Below, piece by piece: positions 5,643-12,847 of a stretch of DNA of 18,072 nt. The notes beneath the pieces were generated by a model. The model worked only from the letters and a program-made list of their open reading frames with translations, made no database searches and was not told the origin of the DNA. Both the position numbers and the translations under genes were made by a program. Where the stretch lies: contig DATGGU010000187.1 in NCBI GenBank assembly GCA_035308365.1, forward strand, positions 1 through 18,072. The letters are read 5' to 3'. Source of the stretch: PALSA-505 sp035308365 (GTDB lineage: Bacteria > Actinomycetota > Actinomycetes > Streptosporangiales > Streptosporangiaceae). Each line of letters begins with the position of its first letter. Positions within the stretch are counted from its first letter, which is position 1.

Positions 5643-7462
5643 TGCCAATGCTGCGGATCGCGCTCGCCCAGGTCAACGCTACCGTCGGCGACCTTGAGGG
5701 TAACGCCAGGACCGTCGTCGAATGGACCAGGCGTGCCGCCGAGGCGGGCGCGGGCCTGGTCGTCTTCCCGGAAATGATGATCACGGGGTATCCGGTCGAG
5801 GATCTGGCCCTGCGCGCGTCGTTCGTCGACGCCTCGATCGCGACCGTCACGGCCACGGCCGACCTGCTCGCCGTCGAACGCCTCGGTGGCATCGCCGTGG
5901 TCACCGGCTACCTGGACCGGCGCACCGACCTTGCCCCCCGGCTCGGCCGGCCGGCCGGTGCCCCGCTGGACGCCGCCGCCCTGCTCTACGACGGCGCGAT
6001 CAAGGCGACCACGGCCAAGCATCACCTGCCGAACTACGGTGTCTTCGACGAGTACCGCTATTTCGTCCCGGGCGACCAGCTCCCGGTCTTCCGTATGCAG
6101 GCCACCGGTGGCCAGGTCGACGTTGCCATCGCCATCTGCGAGGATCTCTGGCAGGACGGCGGCCCGGTCCAGGTGACCTGCACCGCGGGCGCTGGCCTGC
6201 TCGCCGTCCCGAACGCCTCCCCTTACGAACGCGGCAAGGAGTACGTCCGCGAGGAACTGTGTGCCCGCCGGGCCCGCGAGGCCGGGGCGGCACTCGCCTT
6301 CGTCAATATGCTTGGCGGCCAGGACGAGCTGGTCTTCGACGGCGGCTCGCTGGTCGTGGACGCCACCGGCCGCACGATAGCCCACGCGCCCCAGTTCGAG
6401 CAGGCGCTGCTCGTCGCCGACCTGGAGCTCCCGGCCGCCGACCCGGCGCAGCCGATGGAAGACAGCCCCGCCGACGCTGGTGACGGCAGTGTGATCACGA
6501 TCCGCCGCGTCGTGCTTGCCGCGAATGAAGATACTCCCGAACGGTGGCACTCGAACTCGGCGGCACAGCCGGCCGACAGCACCACACAGACACCGGGCGC
6601 CGGCCCCGGTGGCCTGGCCGAGGTCTACTCGGCACTGGTGCTCGGCACCGCGGACTACGTGCGCAAGAACGGCTTTTCCTCGGTGATCCTGGGCCTGTCC
6701 GGCGGGATCGACTCCGCGCTCACCGCGACGATCGCGGCCGACGCGATCGGCCCCGACCAGGTGCACGTCGTGCTGATGCCCAGCAGGTATTCCACCGGCC
6801 ATTCGGTGAGCGACGCGGAAGACCTGGTGAAACGCCAGGGCATCAACGCCCGCACGGTGCCCATCCGCCCGGTGGTTACCGCCTTCGAGACCGAACTGCC
6901 CGGCATCGACGGCCTGGCGGCGGAAAACCTGCAGGCCAGGATTCGCGGCATGATCCTGATGACCCTCTCCAACCACGAGGGTCACCTGGTGCTCACCACG
7001 GGAAACAAGAGCGAGACAGCCACCGGCTACTCCACTCTCTACGGCGACTCGGCCGGTGGCTTCGCCCCGATCAAGGACGTCCCCAAGACCCTGGTCTGGC
7101 AGCTTGCCAGGTGGCGCAACGAACAGGCCGCCCAGCGCGGCGAGACTCCGCCCATCCCGGAAAACTCGATCAGCAAGCCGCCCAGCGCGGAACTAGCTCC
7201 GGACCAGCTGGACACGGACTCACTCCCCGACTACGAAACCCTGGACGCCCTGCTTGACGATTACGTCGAGAAGGACATGGGCTGCGCCGAGCTGATCGCC
7301 GCCGGTCACGACCCCGGCCTGGTCCAGCGGGTCATCCGCCTGGTAGACGCCGCCGAGTACAAGCGCCGCCAGTACCCGCCCGGCCCCAAGATCACCCCGA
7401 AGAACTTCGGCCGCGACCGCCGCCTGCCCATCACCAACCGCTGGCGCGAACACCTGAGCTGA
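5642..7462 (+). CDS. nadE: Glutamine-dependent NAD+ synthetase
   Basis: A 606-residue two-domain enzyme for the last step of NAD synthesis (deamido-NAD + glutamine + ATP to NAD). The N-terminal nitrilase-type glutaminase domain (about 3-265) shows the Glu-Lys-Cys triad: E44 in FPEMMITGYP, K126 in KHHLPNYGVFDE, and C166 in ICEDLW. After a linker of about 60 residues rich in Ala, Pro and Thr comes the synthetase domain (about 325-606). It has the ATP P-loop LSGGIDS (352-358), TGNKSETATGYSTLYGD, and KPPSAEL. All key residues are present, so it should be active with glutamine. GTG 5642 or ATG 5648 may be the start; neither has a Shine-Dalgarno sequence. It is divergent from the glutamine synthetase whose product is its nitrogen donor, a sensible pairing. 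Confidence 0.95.
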   Translation: MPMLRIALAQVNATVGDLEGNARTVVEWTRRAAEAGAGLVVFPEMMITGYPVEDLALRASFVDASIATVTATADLLAVERLGGIAVVTGYLDRRTDLAPRLGRPAGAPLDAAALLYDGAIKATTAKHHLPNYGVFDEYRYFVPGDQLPVFRMQATGGQVDVAIAICEDLWQDGGPVQVTCTAGAGLLAVPNASPYERGKEYVREELCARRAREAGAALAFVNMLGGQDELVFDGGSLVVDATGRTIAHAPQFEQALLVADLELPAADPAQPMEDSPADAGDGSVITIRRVVLAANEDTPERWHSNSAAQPADSTTQTPGAGPGGLAEVYSALVLGTADYVRKNGFSSVILGLSGGIDSALTATIAADAIGPDQVHVVLMPSRYSTGHSVSDAEDLVKRQGINARTVPIRPVVTAFETELPGIDGLAAENLQARIRGMILMTLSNHEGHLVLTTGNKSETATGYSTLYGDSAGGFAPIKDVPKTLVWQLARWRNEQAAQRGETPPIPENSISKPPSAELAPDQLDTDSLPDYETLDALLDDYVEKDMGCAELIAAGHDPGLVQRVIRLVDAAEYKRRQYPPGPKITPKNFGRDRRLPITNRWREHLS

Positions 7463-7465
7463 GAA

Positions 7466-7633
7466 CTCCGGGCCGCCAGCTGACCCAGCTTCGATGGAAC
7501 GCCGTAGATCTCCTGCTGGTATTTGCGGATCTCATCGGGTGCGCCGGTGCCCGGCGCTCCCTTGACAACCGGTTGCGGCTCGAAAACCTCGGCCAGCGGA
7601 ATCTTCAGGCAGGCCTTGTGCGTTATGCGAAAG
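7466..7633 (-). pseudogene. Unidentified coding remnant after nadE
   Basis: On the minus strand a frame open from an in-frame TAA near 7640 reads HKACLKIPLAEVFEPQPVV, then KGAPGTGAPDEIRKYQQEIYG and VPSKLGQLAARSS. Third codon positions are mostly G or C and the composition is protein-like. It has no start codon, and it runs on into the antisense of nadE before a stop, so it is not a complete gene. I do not recognise the family. The likely reading is a gene fragment left by rearrangement at the nadE 3' end. Confidence 0.25.
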
Positions 7634-7828
7634 TCGCGTTATGCAAAATTTCCTGCCTGGTTGCTGTGCCGCTGACCGGCCCGATCGCTCGCGCAGACCC
7701 TCCGGGCCTGCACTCGCGATACGGTTTTGCATAACGCTCCCCTGCCTGTGGCGGCGGCGCACCGGTATTCCAGCTCGGTGACCGAAAGGCCATCGGGATT
7801 GCCGCTATCTGGAATGTAGCCATAACGC
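7620..7828. repeat. GCGTTATGCAAAA repeat cluster with 13-bp perfect inverted pair
   Basis: GCGTTATGCAAAA at 7636-7648 and its exact reverse complement at 7725-7737 flank a 76-bp spacer. A degenerate direct copy (GCGTTATGCGAAA) starts at 7620, and a further GCGTTATG is on the minus strand at 7821-7828. Four copies of an AT-containing 8-mer within 210 bp of otherwise GC-rich DNA is unlikely by chance. It could be a recombinase or resolvase binding array, a miniature element end pair, or operators of a lost gene. No enzyme that would use it is in the window. Confidence 0.6.
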
Positions 7829-7874
7829 CAGGCGTTCGTCCTCCGCGACGTAGTATTTCCATCGCGATCTCTTC
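7738..7874 (-). pseudogene. Possible frameshifted coding remnant
   Basis: Minus-strand frames here contain two protein-like pieces in different phases. One reads WKYYVAEDERLALWLHS and is ended by TAG. The next, a frame away, reads WRYGYIPDSGNPDGLSVTEL then EYRCAAATG. They could be one decayed gene with a frameshift near 7820-7830, where one of the GCGTTATG motifs lies. The family is not recognised and the evidence is weak; there is no start or ribosome-binding site. Confidence 0.2.
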
Positions 7875-7914
7875 GTGGTGGATGGGCGGGCGCATTCGCC
7901 CGCCCATCCACCAC
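7875..7914. terminator. Very strong hairpin, terminator of the holin-like gene
   Basis: A perfect 18-bp stem with a 4-nt loop: GTGGTGGATGGGCGGGCG at 7875-7892, CATT, then its exact complement at 7897-7914. It begins 18 nt past the stop of the minus-strand holin-like gene. No T run follows on either strand, so it is of the GC-hairpin type common in actinomycetes and could work in both directions. Confidence 0.65.
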
Positions 7915-7932
7915 TTCCAGGCCTCGCAAGGA

Positions 7933-8430
7933 TCAGGAGCCGCTGATGCGGAGCAAACTGGCCGGGGTTGCCCCGGTGCCGCCGAGCAGCTTGATCACGC
8001 CCGTGCCCTTGAGCGCGGTCACGACGGCGGCCAGGCCTGCCAGGGCACCGGCCCGCCAGTCGGAGAAGTGCGTTGCTCCGGCGGTGTTGGTGACGAACGC
8101 GGCGGTGAAGGTCTGTACGAGGGTCAGGCCTACCCGGGTCACCACGTCCAGGATCTTCTCGTCGGTGCTGGTGCCGCCGGCCGGCGGCGTGAGGCTGCGG
8201 ATCGCGGCGGTGACCACGGCCAAGGCAGCCGATGCGGCCGCGAACAGAGCCACATCAGCGGCCTTGGTATTAAACGCCCCGCTCAGTAATATTGCACCGA
8301 TGAAGCTGGAGACAAAGGTAGAAAATGCACGCTCCAGAGTGCTCAAAGCCCAGATCCGGGCGGATCGCAGTGTTTCCAATAGTGCCGGTGAAGCGGGTGC
8401 AGGTGCTGACACTGATGCTGGCGTGGACAT
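7933..8430 (-). CDS. Holin-like membrane protein with two tandem repeats
   Basis: A 165-residue protein with an Ala/Pro/Ser-rich N-terminus (1-20) and two similar halves, each with two hydrophobic segments. Half 1 (about 27-80) reads LERAFSTFVSSFIGAIL, then a second helix AAASAALAVVTAAI. Half 2 (about 94-141) reads VTRVGLTLVQTFTAAFV, then DWRAGALAGLAAVVTALKG. The pattern of an (E)R-x-x-x-T-x-x-Q-x-F helix, a turn, then W-x-x-A-L-x-A-x-L-A-A-V-x-x-x-L-K is that of small r1t-type phage holins, here duplicated. No lysin, portal or tail gene is nearby, so it may be a domesticated or orphan holin. Start ATG 8430 is preceded by GGGGGTC. A promoter (8480-8509) and a strong terminator bracket it as a single-gene unit. 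Confidence 0.68.
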   Translation of the reverse strand: MSTPASVSAPAPASPALLETLRSARIWALSTLERAFSTFVSSFIGAILLSGAFNTKAADVALFAAASAALAVVTAAIRSLTPPAGGTSTDEKILDVVTRVGLTLVQTFTAAFVTNTAGATHFSDWRAGALAGLAAVVTALKGTGVIKLLGGTGATPASLLRISGS

Positions 8431-8479
8431 TTGACCCCCGTTACGTGCTGGCCCCCAGATAATCAGCGTGATTTCTGAA

Positions 8480-8509
8480 TCATTAGCACGACCGCGAGGA
8501 AATGGTCAA
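8480..8509 (-). promoter_or_regulatory. Promoter of the holin-like gene
   Basis: On the minus strand, TTGACC (complement of 8504-8509) and TAATGA (complement of 8480-8485) are separated by 18 bp, a good match to a sigma70/HrdB-type promoter. It lies about 50 nt upstream of the ATG at 8430, in an AT-rich patch between two divergent genes. Confidence 0.5.
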
Positions 8510-8642
8510 GAGATTTCCAAATTATTAACACGGCGATCGCTTGACACCCGATGTTCGCCGGAGGGAGGCTGCGGCGGGAACGGTCCACCAGACATCACTC
8601 TGGCGCGGCGCCGGGGTGTGCGCTCGCTTGCGGGAGGTTCGG

Positions 8643-11600
8643 ATGACGGCATCGTCGCGGGGCAGCGGGCGGCTCGGGCGGAGGCTGACACCGGCGGTCG
8701 CGGTGGGGCTGCTCGGCTACGGGCTGGTGGTGGCCGCTCCGGCGGGCCCGGCGCGGGCCGCAGCGGTCAGGCCCGCCGGCACAGCCCCGGGAGGCCCGGG
8801 CACGATGTCCTACTACGACCTGGCCCGCAAGGACTGCGTAGGCACGGCGCGCAACACGCGGTCCAAGGTCTGGTACACGGTGGCCGGCGGGGTGCTGTCG
8901 GATGTGTACGAGCCGGCCATCGACAATACGAACGTCGAGACGCTGCAGTACATCGTGACCGACGGGTCCACGTTCACCGACCTGCAGAGCCGCGATATGA
9001 GCTACACGGTGCAGGCCGGCCCGACCGGGATGGCCTGCACGGTGACCTCGACCGACGCCGCCCACGGCTACCAGCTCATCACCACGTACATTACCGACCC
9101 GCTGCGCGACAGCGTGCTGATGAACACCCGGCTGCAGGCCCTGCCCGGATCCGGCACCAACGTCAGCGGCCTGCATCTGTACGCAAGGCTGGACGCGCAC
9201 GTCAACGGTGACGGCGGCGGCGGGACCAGCAACGCGGGCGGCAATACAGGGACGGTCGACACCTCGGCCGGGTCGCCGGTCCCGGTGGTCTCCAATACGT
9301 CGACGGTCACCGAGGCGGTCAACCGGACCTACGCGGTCCCCACGTTCATGGCCCTGCGGGCCAGCCTGCCATCCCCGGCGGCCAGCGTGGGTTACGCCGG
9401 GACGGCCAGCGACGGCCTCACCGAGCTGGATGCCACGCACACTCTCACGCCGGTCTACGACTCCGCGCCGGACGGGCACATCACCGCCACCGCGGAGCTG
9501 ACGCCGGGCCCGGGCGGTGACGTGACGCTGGCGCTGGGCTTCGGCCGTACCCAGGCGCAGGCCGTGGCCACCGCCGGGGCGTCGCTGGGGCGACCGTTCC
9601 CGGCGGCCGAGCTGCAGTACCTGGCCGGGTGGCTGAGCTACGACCGCGGCCTGCACCGGCCGCCGCCGCGGTATCCGGGGCTGTCCGCTGCTCAGGGGCT
9701 CGACCTGGTCCGCCGTTACTACCTGTCGGCCAACGTGATCAAGGCGAGCGAGGACAAGACCTTCCCCGGTGCGATCGTCGCCTCGCTGGCCAGCCCGTGG
9801 GGGCAGGCGGTGGCCGCCGGGACCGCGGTCAACGGTAAGCCCGTTTACTTCGGCTCCTACCGTGAGGTGTTCGCCCGCGACCTGTACGAGGCGTTCACCG
9901 GGCTGCTGACCGACGGTGATCTGGCCACCGCGCGGGCCGCCACCTTGTTCCTGTTCGACCGCCAGCAGCTCGCCAACGGGCAACTGCCGCGTAACTCGCT
10001 GGTCAACGGCCAGTCTGCCCCGGACACCGGCGGGAACCAGCTCGACGAGACCGCCTACCCGATCCTGATGGCACTGCAGTCGGGCCTGGGCGGCGACGCC
10101 ACGCTGTGGCGGCTGCATATCCGGCCGGCCGCCGACTTCCTGGTCGCGATGGGGCCCTCGTTCGGAGTGGAGCGCTGGGAGGAACAGTCGGGCTACTCGC
10201 CGTCCACCATCGCCGCGGAGATCGCCGGGCTCACCGCGGCGGCGGTGATCGCCGCCGGGCACGGTGACACCGCGCGGGCTCAGCTCTACCAGGCGACCGC
10301 CGACGACTTCCAGCGCAGCATCAAGAACTGGGACGTGACGACGACCGGGCCGGATGGCCCGGCGTACTTCATCCGGGTCGCCAAGACCGGCGACCCGAAC
10401 GCCGCCATCAGCTACAACCTGGGCAACGGCGGGCCGACGGTGGACCAGCGGTCGGTGATCGACGGCGGGTTCCAGGAGCTGGTCCGGCTCGGTGAGCTGC
10501 CGGCCGGCGACCCGGACATCCAGGCGTCCCTGGGCGTGCTGGACAAGCAGATCTCGGTGTCCACACCCAGTGGCACCGGCTACTACCGGTACGGCACGTC
10601 GGCGGCCGATGGCAGCGCCGACGGCTACGGCGACTGCTACCAGCCGAGTCAGACCTCCTGCACGGTTCAGGGCGAACCATGGCCGGCAACCGACACCGGA
10701 ACCGGGCATCTGTGGCCGGTGCTGTCCGGTGAGCGGGCCGAGTCCGACATCGCGGCGGGCGACCTGACCGGGGCCTCGGCCCTGCTCGAAGCCATGGCCC
10801 AGTTCTCCTCCGGGGTGGGCCTCGTGCCCGAGCAGGCATGGGAAGACCCGGATCTGCCGCCCTCGCCCTACGGCAGCGATCCAACCACGGCGTCGATCGG
10901 GTTCACCGACGGCAAGGCGGCCGGGTCGGCGTCGCCACTGACCTGGGCTCAGGCCCAGGAGCTGCGGCTGATCCTGGCCATCGGCGCCGGGCACACCCTG
11001 GAGACCCCGGCGGTCACCACCCAGCGTTACGTAACGAATGGGCCGCCCGGCGAGATCGGCGTCACGATCACCTCGCCGGCGCCTGGTACCCAGATCGGCA
11101 CACCTGCCACCGGGGTGACCGGCACGACATCTCCCGGCGCCCACGTCGTGGTGGAATCGCTGGACACCACCACGGGTGCGCCGTCAACGGTGGCGACCAC
11201 GACAGCGGCCGCGGACGGCTCCTTCTCCGTCACGGTGCCCGCCGGGTTCGGCAGTGACGTGTTCACCGCCGCCGCGACCCTGCCCGGCAACCAGACTGGC
11301 TACGCGCAGACCTCGGTCACCGGGAACTTCATCAACGGCACCACCGAGATGGACGTGACCGACCCGGCCGGGGACGACAACGGGCCGGGCACATACCAGT
11401 ATCCGACCGATTCCGCCTTCTATCCCGGTGCCTTCGACCTGACCAGGTTCCGGGTGATCAGCGACGGCAGCACCGTGTACCTGCAGGCGACGCTGGCGAA
11501 CCTGCAGCCCACGTTCGGCGAGACGATCGGCGCCCAGTTGCTGGATGTCTACGTGCACGTGCCCGGCGCCAGCCCGGCCTCGACCCAGGCCGCCTATGCG

Positions 11601-12062
11601 ACCCGCAACTACACGATCGCGCCGGCCGATGCCTGGAGTCAGCTCGTCGAGGTGCAGGGGTTCGCGCCCCCGGTGTGGCAGGACGCGAACGGCAACCCGC
11701 TCGGCACCGCGTTCGTGGCCGGTTCGACGACCACCAAGACGATCACCATCGGGCTGCCCCAGGCTCAGTTCGGCACGCCCGGCCCTGGCTGGTCGTTCGC
11801 CGTCGTGCTCACCGGCCAGGACGGTTTCAGCTCCGACCAGGCCCGCGCGTTCACCCCGACGCCGGGGCAGTTCACGTTCGGCGTCTGCGCGCCAGGCGGG
11901 ACCAGCCCGGTCTGCTCGTTCGACCCGAACATGGTGCCCAAGGCGATGGATGTCCTCACGCCGCCGGACGTTTCGCAGGCCACCGAACTCGACCCCACCC
12001 TGGGCCCGGTCGTCATCCAGGGCGTCACCATCTCAGCCGCCGCGCGGCCGCCCGCGGGCTAA
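8643..12062 (+). CDS. Secreted GH15 glucodextranase/glucoamylase-type glycosidase
   Basis: An 1139-residue exported enzyme that should release glucose or beta-glucose from alpha-glucans or dextran ends. ATG 8643 has GGGAGG (8632-8637) at five-base spacing. The upstream in-frame ATG 8541 would bury the signal peptide. That signal peptide has RRLTPAVAVGLLGYGLVVAA, with cleavage near A-R-A-A (about 38-41). Order: N-terminal beta-sandwich domain (about 50-310); GH15 alpha/alpha barrel (about 325-785), with ARDLYEAF, GVERWEEQSGYSPST (E513 aligns with the general acid) and LWPVLSGERAE (E697 aligns with the general base); Ig-like domain (about 805-895); and a C-terminal DOMON-like glucodextranase domain (about 900-1139), ending TLGPVVIQGVTI. 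This order matches Arthrobacter glucodextranase. There is no cell-wall anchor. Catalytic assignments are from family alignment by memory. Substrate (dextran or starch) is not decided. Confidence 0.88.
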   Translation: MTASSRGSGRLGRRLTPAVAVGLLGYGLVVAAPAGPARAAAVRPAGTAPGGPGTMSYYDLARKDCVGTARNTRSKVWYTVAGGVLSDVYEPAIDNTNVETLQYIVTDGSTFTDLQSRDMSYTVQAGPTGMACTVTSTDAAHGYQLITTYITDPLRDSVLMNTRLQALPGSGTNVSGLHLYARLDAHVNGDGGGGTSNAGGNTGTVDTSAGSPVPVVSNTSTVTEAVNRTYAVPTFMALRASLPSPAASVGYAGTASDGLTELDATHTLTPVYDSAPDGHITATAELTPGPGGDVTLALGFGRTQAQAVATAGASLGRPFPAAELQYLAGWLSYDRGLHRPPPRYPGLSAAQGLDLVRRYYLSANVIKASEDKTFPGAIVASLASPWGQAVAAGTAVNGKPVYFGSYREVFARDLYEAFTGLLTDGDLATARAATLFLFDRQQLANGQLPRNSLVNGQSAPDTGGNQLDETAYPILMALQSGLGGDATLWRLHIRPAADFLVAMGPSFGVERWEEQSGYSPSTIAAEIAGLTAAAVIAAGHGDTARAQLYQATADDFQRSIKNWDVTTTGPDGPAYFIRVAKTGDPNAAISYNLGNGGPTVDQRSVIDGGFQELVRLGELPAGDPDIQASLGVLDKQISVSTPSGTGYYRYGTSAADGSADGYGDCYQPSQTSCTVQGEPWPATDTGTGHLWPVLSGERAESDIAAGDLTGASALLEAMAQFSSGVGLVPEQAWEDPDLPPSPYGSDPTTASIGFTDGKAAGSASPLTWAQAQELRLILAIGAGHTLETPAVTTQRYVTNGPPGEIGVTITSPAPGTQIGTPATGVTGTTSPGAHVVVESLDTTTGAPSTVATTTAAADGSFSVTVPAGFGSDVFTAAATLPGNQTGYAQTSVTGNFINGTTEMDVTDPAGDDNGPGTYQYPTDSAFYPGAFDLTRFRVISDGSTVYLQATLANLQPTFGETIGAQLLDVYVHVPGASPASTQAAYATRNYTIAPADAWSQLVEVQGFAPPVWQDANGNPLGTAFVAGSTTTKTITIGLPQAQFGTPGPGWSFAVVLTGQDGFSSDQARAFTPTPGQFTFGVCAPGGTSPVCSFDPNMVPKAMDVLTPPDVSQATELDPTLGPVVIQGVTISAAARPPAG

Positions 12063-12187
12063 CCGCGCAGCGGCGGGTTGGAGTGATCGAAGAGGTCACG
12101 CTCCCGCAGCCAGCCATACAGCGGGGTGGTCTGCGGGTAGTGGCCCCAGGCGCCGTCACCGGCGCCGCCGGGCAACTGGCGCTCCAC
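12059..12187 (-). CDS. Small ORF or C-terminal gene remnant downstream of TetR, unknown
   Basis: A 42-residue reading frame from GTG 12187 to TAG 12059-12061 overlaps the last bases of the convergent glycosidase gene. It reads VERQLPGGAGDGAWGHYPQT, then TPLYGWLRERDLFDHSN and PPLRG. The frame continues upstream to a TTG at 12211 that overlaps the TetR stop. Codons are strongly GC-ending and the aromatic-rich H-Y-P-Q-T-T-P-L-Y-G-W-L-R-E-R motif looks selected, so this was or is coding. No Shine-Dalgarno sequence is present. It could be the tail of a lost gene or a short translationally coupled ORF of the MFS-TetR operon. I do not recognise it. Confidence 0.38.
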   Translation of the reverse strand: MERQLPGGAGDGAWGHYPQTTPLYGWLRERDLFDHSNPPLRG

Positions 12188-12207
12188 CGGGGGATCTGGA
12201 GGAAGGA

Positions 12208-12843
12208 TCAAACGTGCGCGGGGCGTGGCGAAAGGCCGATCATGGCTTCATCTACGACGCGCCGCGCGAAGTCGCGGGTGAGCTCGCCCGCGTCGTGCTT
12301 GCCCATGGCGATCACCGCGCCGGTGAGCGAGAGCATGGCGACCTCGACGTCCGCGTCGGGGCGCAGCTCGCCGGTGACGATGCCACGGCGCAGCACCGAC
12401 CTGATCATCTCCCGGCGCGGCTCGACGATGGTCTCCTTGTACCGCTGCACGAGCCTGGGGCACGTCTCGCCCTCACCGAGCAGCAGCGTGAACAGCCTGG
12501 TCCGCTTCGGGTCGGCGCTGTCGGTACACATGGTCTGGAGCATCGCCACCAGGTCGTCGCGCACCGACACGCCCGCGGGCTCGGGCAGCGGGGACTTCAC
12601 CGTCGCCAGCGCGTCGAGCAGCAGATCCTGCTTGCCCGGCCAGCGCCGGTAGATGGTTGCCTTGCCCACGCCGGCCCGGGCGGCGACGGCTTCGATGGAG
12701 AAGCCGCCCAGCCCGGACTCGGCGAAGAGCTCCAGCGCGGCGTCCAGGATGGCCCGCTCGGCGCGCTCGCTGCGCGGGCGGCCCGGCTTGCGGGCGACGG
12801 CCGCCTCGCCATCCTGGGCGGGCACAACTGCTGCCTCGCGCAT
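12208..12843 (-). CDS. TetR/AcrR-family repressor of the adjacent exporter
   Basis: A 211-residue TetR regulator. The DNA-binding domain (about 30-75) is preceded by an arm with R-K-P-G-R-P-R-S-E-R and reads ILDAALELFAESGLGGFSIE, then AVAARAGVGKATIYRRW and KQDLLLDAL. The ligand-binding part (about 85-205) has MLQTMCTDSADPKRTRLFTLL and ends RRVVDEAMIGL, like the TetR_C_11 group. ATG 12843 is chosen because AAGGA lies about eight bases upstream and it begins four bases after the MFS stop; a GTG at 12873 would overlap the MFS gene. As second gene of the MFS operon it very likely represses the operon through the palindrome at 14532-14554 and is released by an exported drug-like ligand. The ligand is unknown. 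Confidence 0.92.
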   Translation of the reverse strand: MREAAVVPAQDGEAAVARKPGRPRSERAERAILDAALELFAESGLGGFSIEAVAARAGVGKATIYRRWPGKQDLLLDALATVKSPLPEPAGVSVRDDLVAMLQTMCTDSADPKRTRLFTLLLGEGETCPRLVQRYKETIVEPRREMIRSVLRRGIVTGELRPDADVEVAMLSLTGAVIAMGKHDAGELTRDFARRVVDEAMIGLSPRPAHV

Positions 12844-12847
12844 GGTC

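Noticed and set aside
5609..6985. A 458-codon frame antisense to nadE
   Set aside because: No domain, low-complexity His/Arg/Asp/Gly composition, and fully opposite conserved NadE motifs.
7636..7737. Integron attC-like site (GTTATGC ... GCATAAC)
   Set aside because: The core motifs are in the opposite order to attC, the sequence does not fit GTTRRRY strictly, and no integron integrase is present.
8541..8642. Upstream ATG start for the glycosidase
   Set aside because: It would place 34 charged residues before an otherwise standard signal peptide, and the ATG at 8643 has a strong ribosome-binding site.
8595..11144. An 849-codon open frame antisense to the glycosidase gene
   Set aside because: It is rich in Arg, Gly and Val repeats with no recognisable domain, and lies opposite a well-supported enzyme; a typical high-GC shadow frame.
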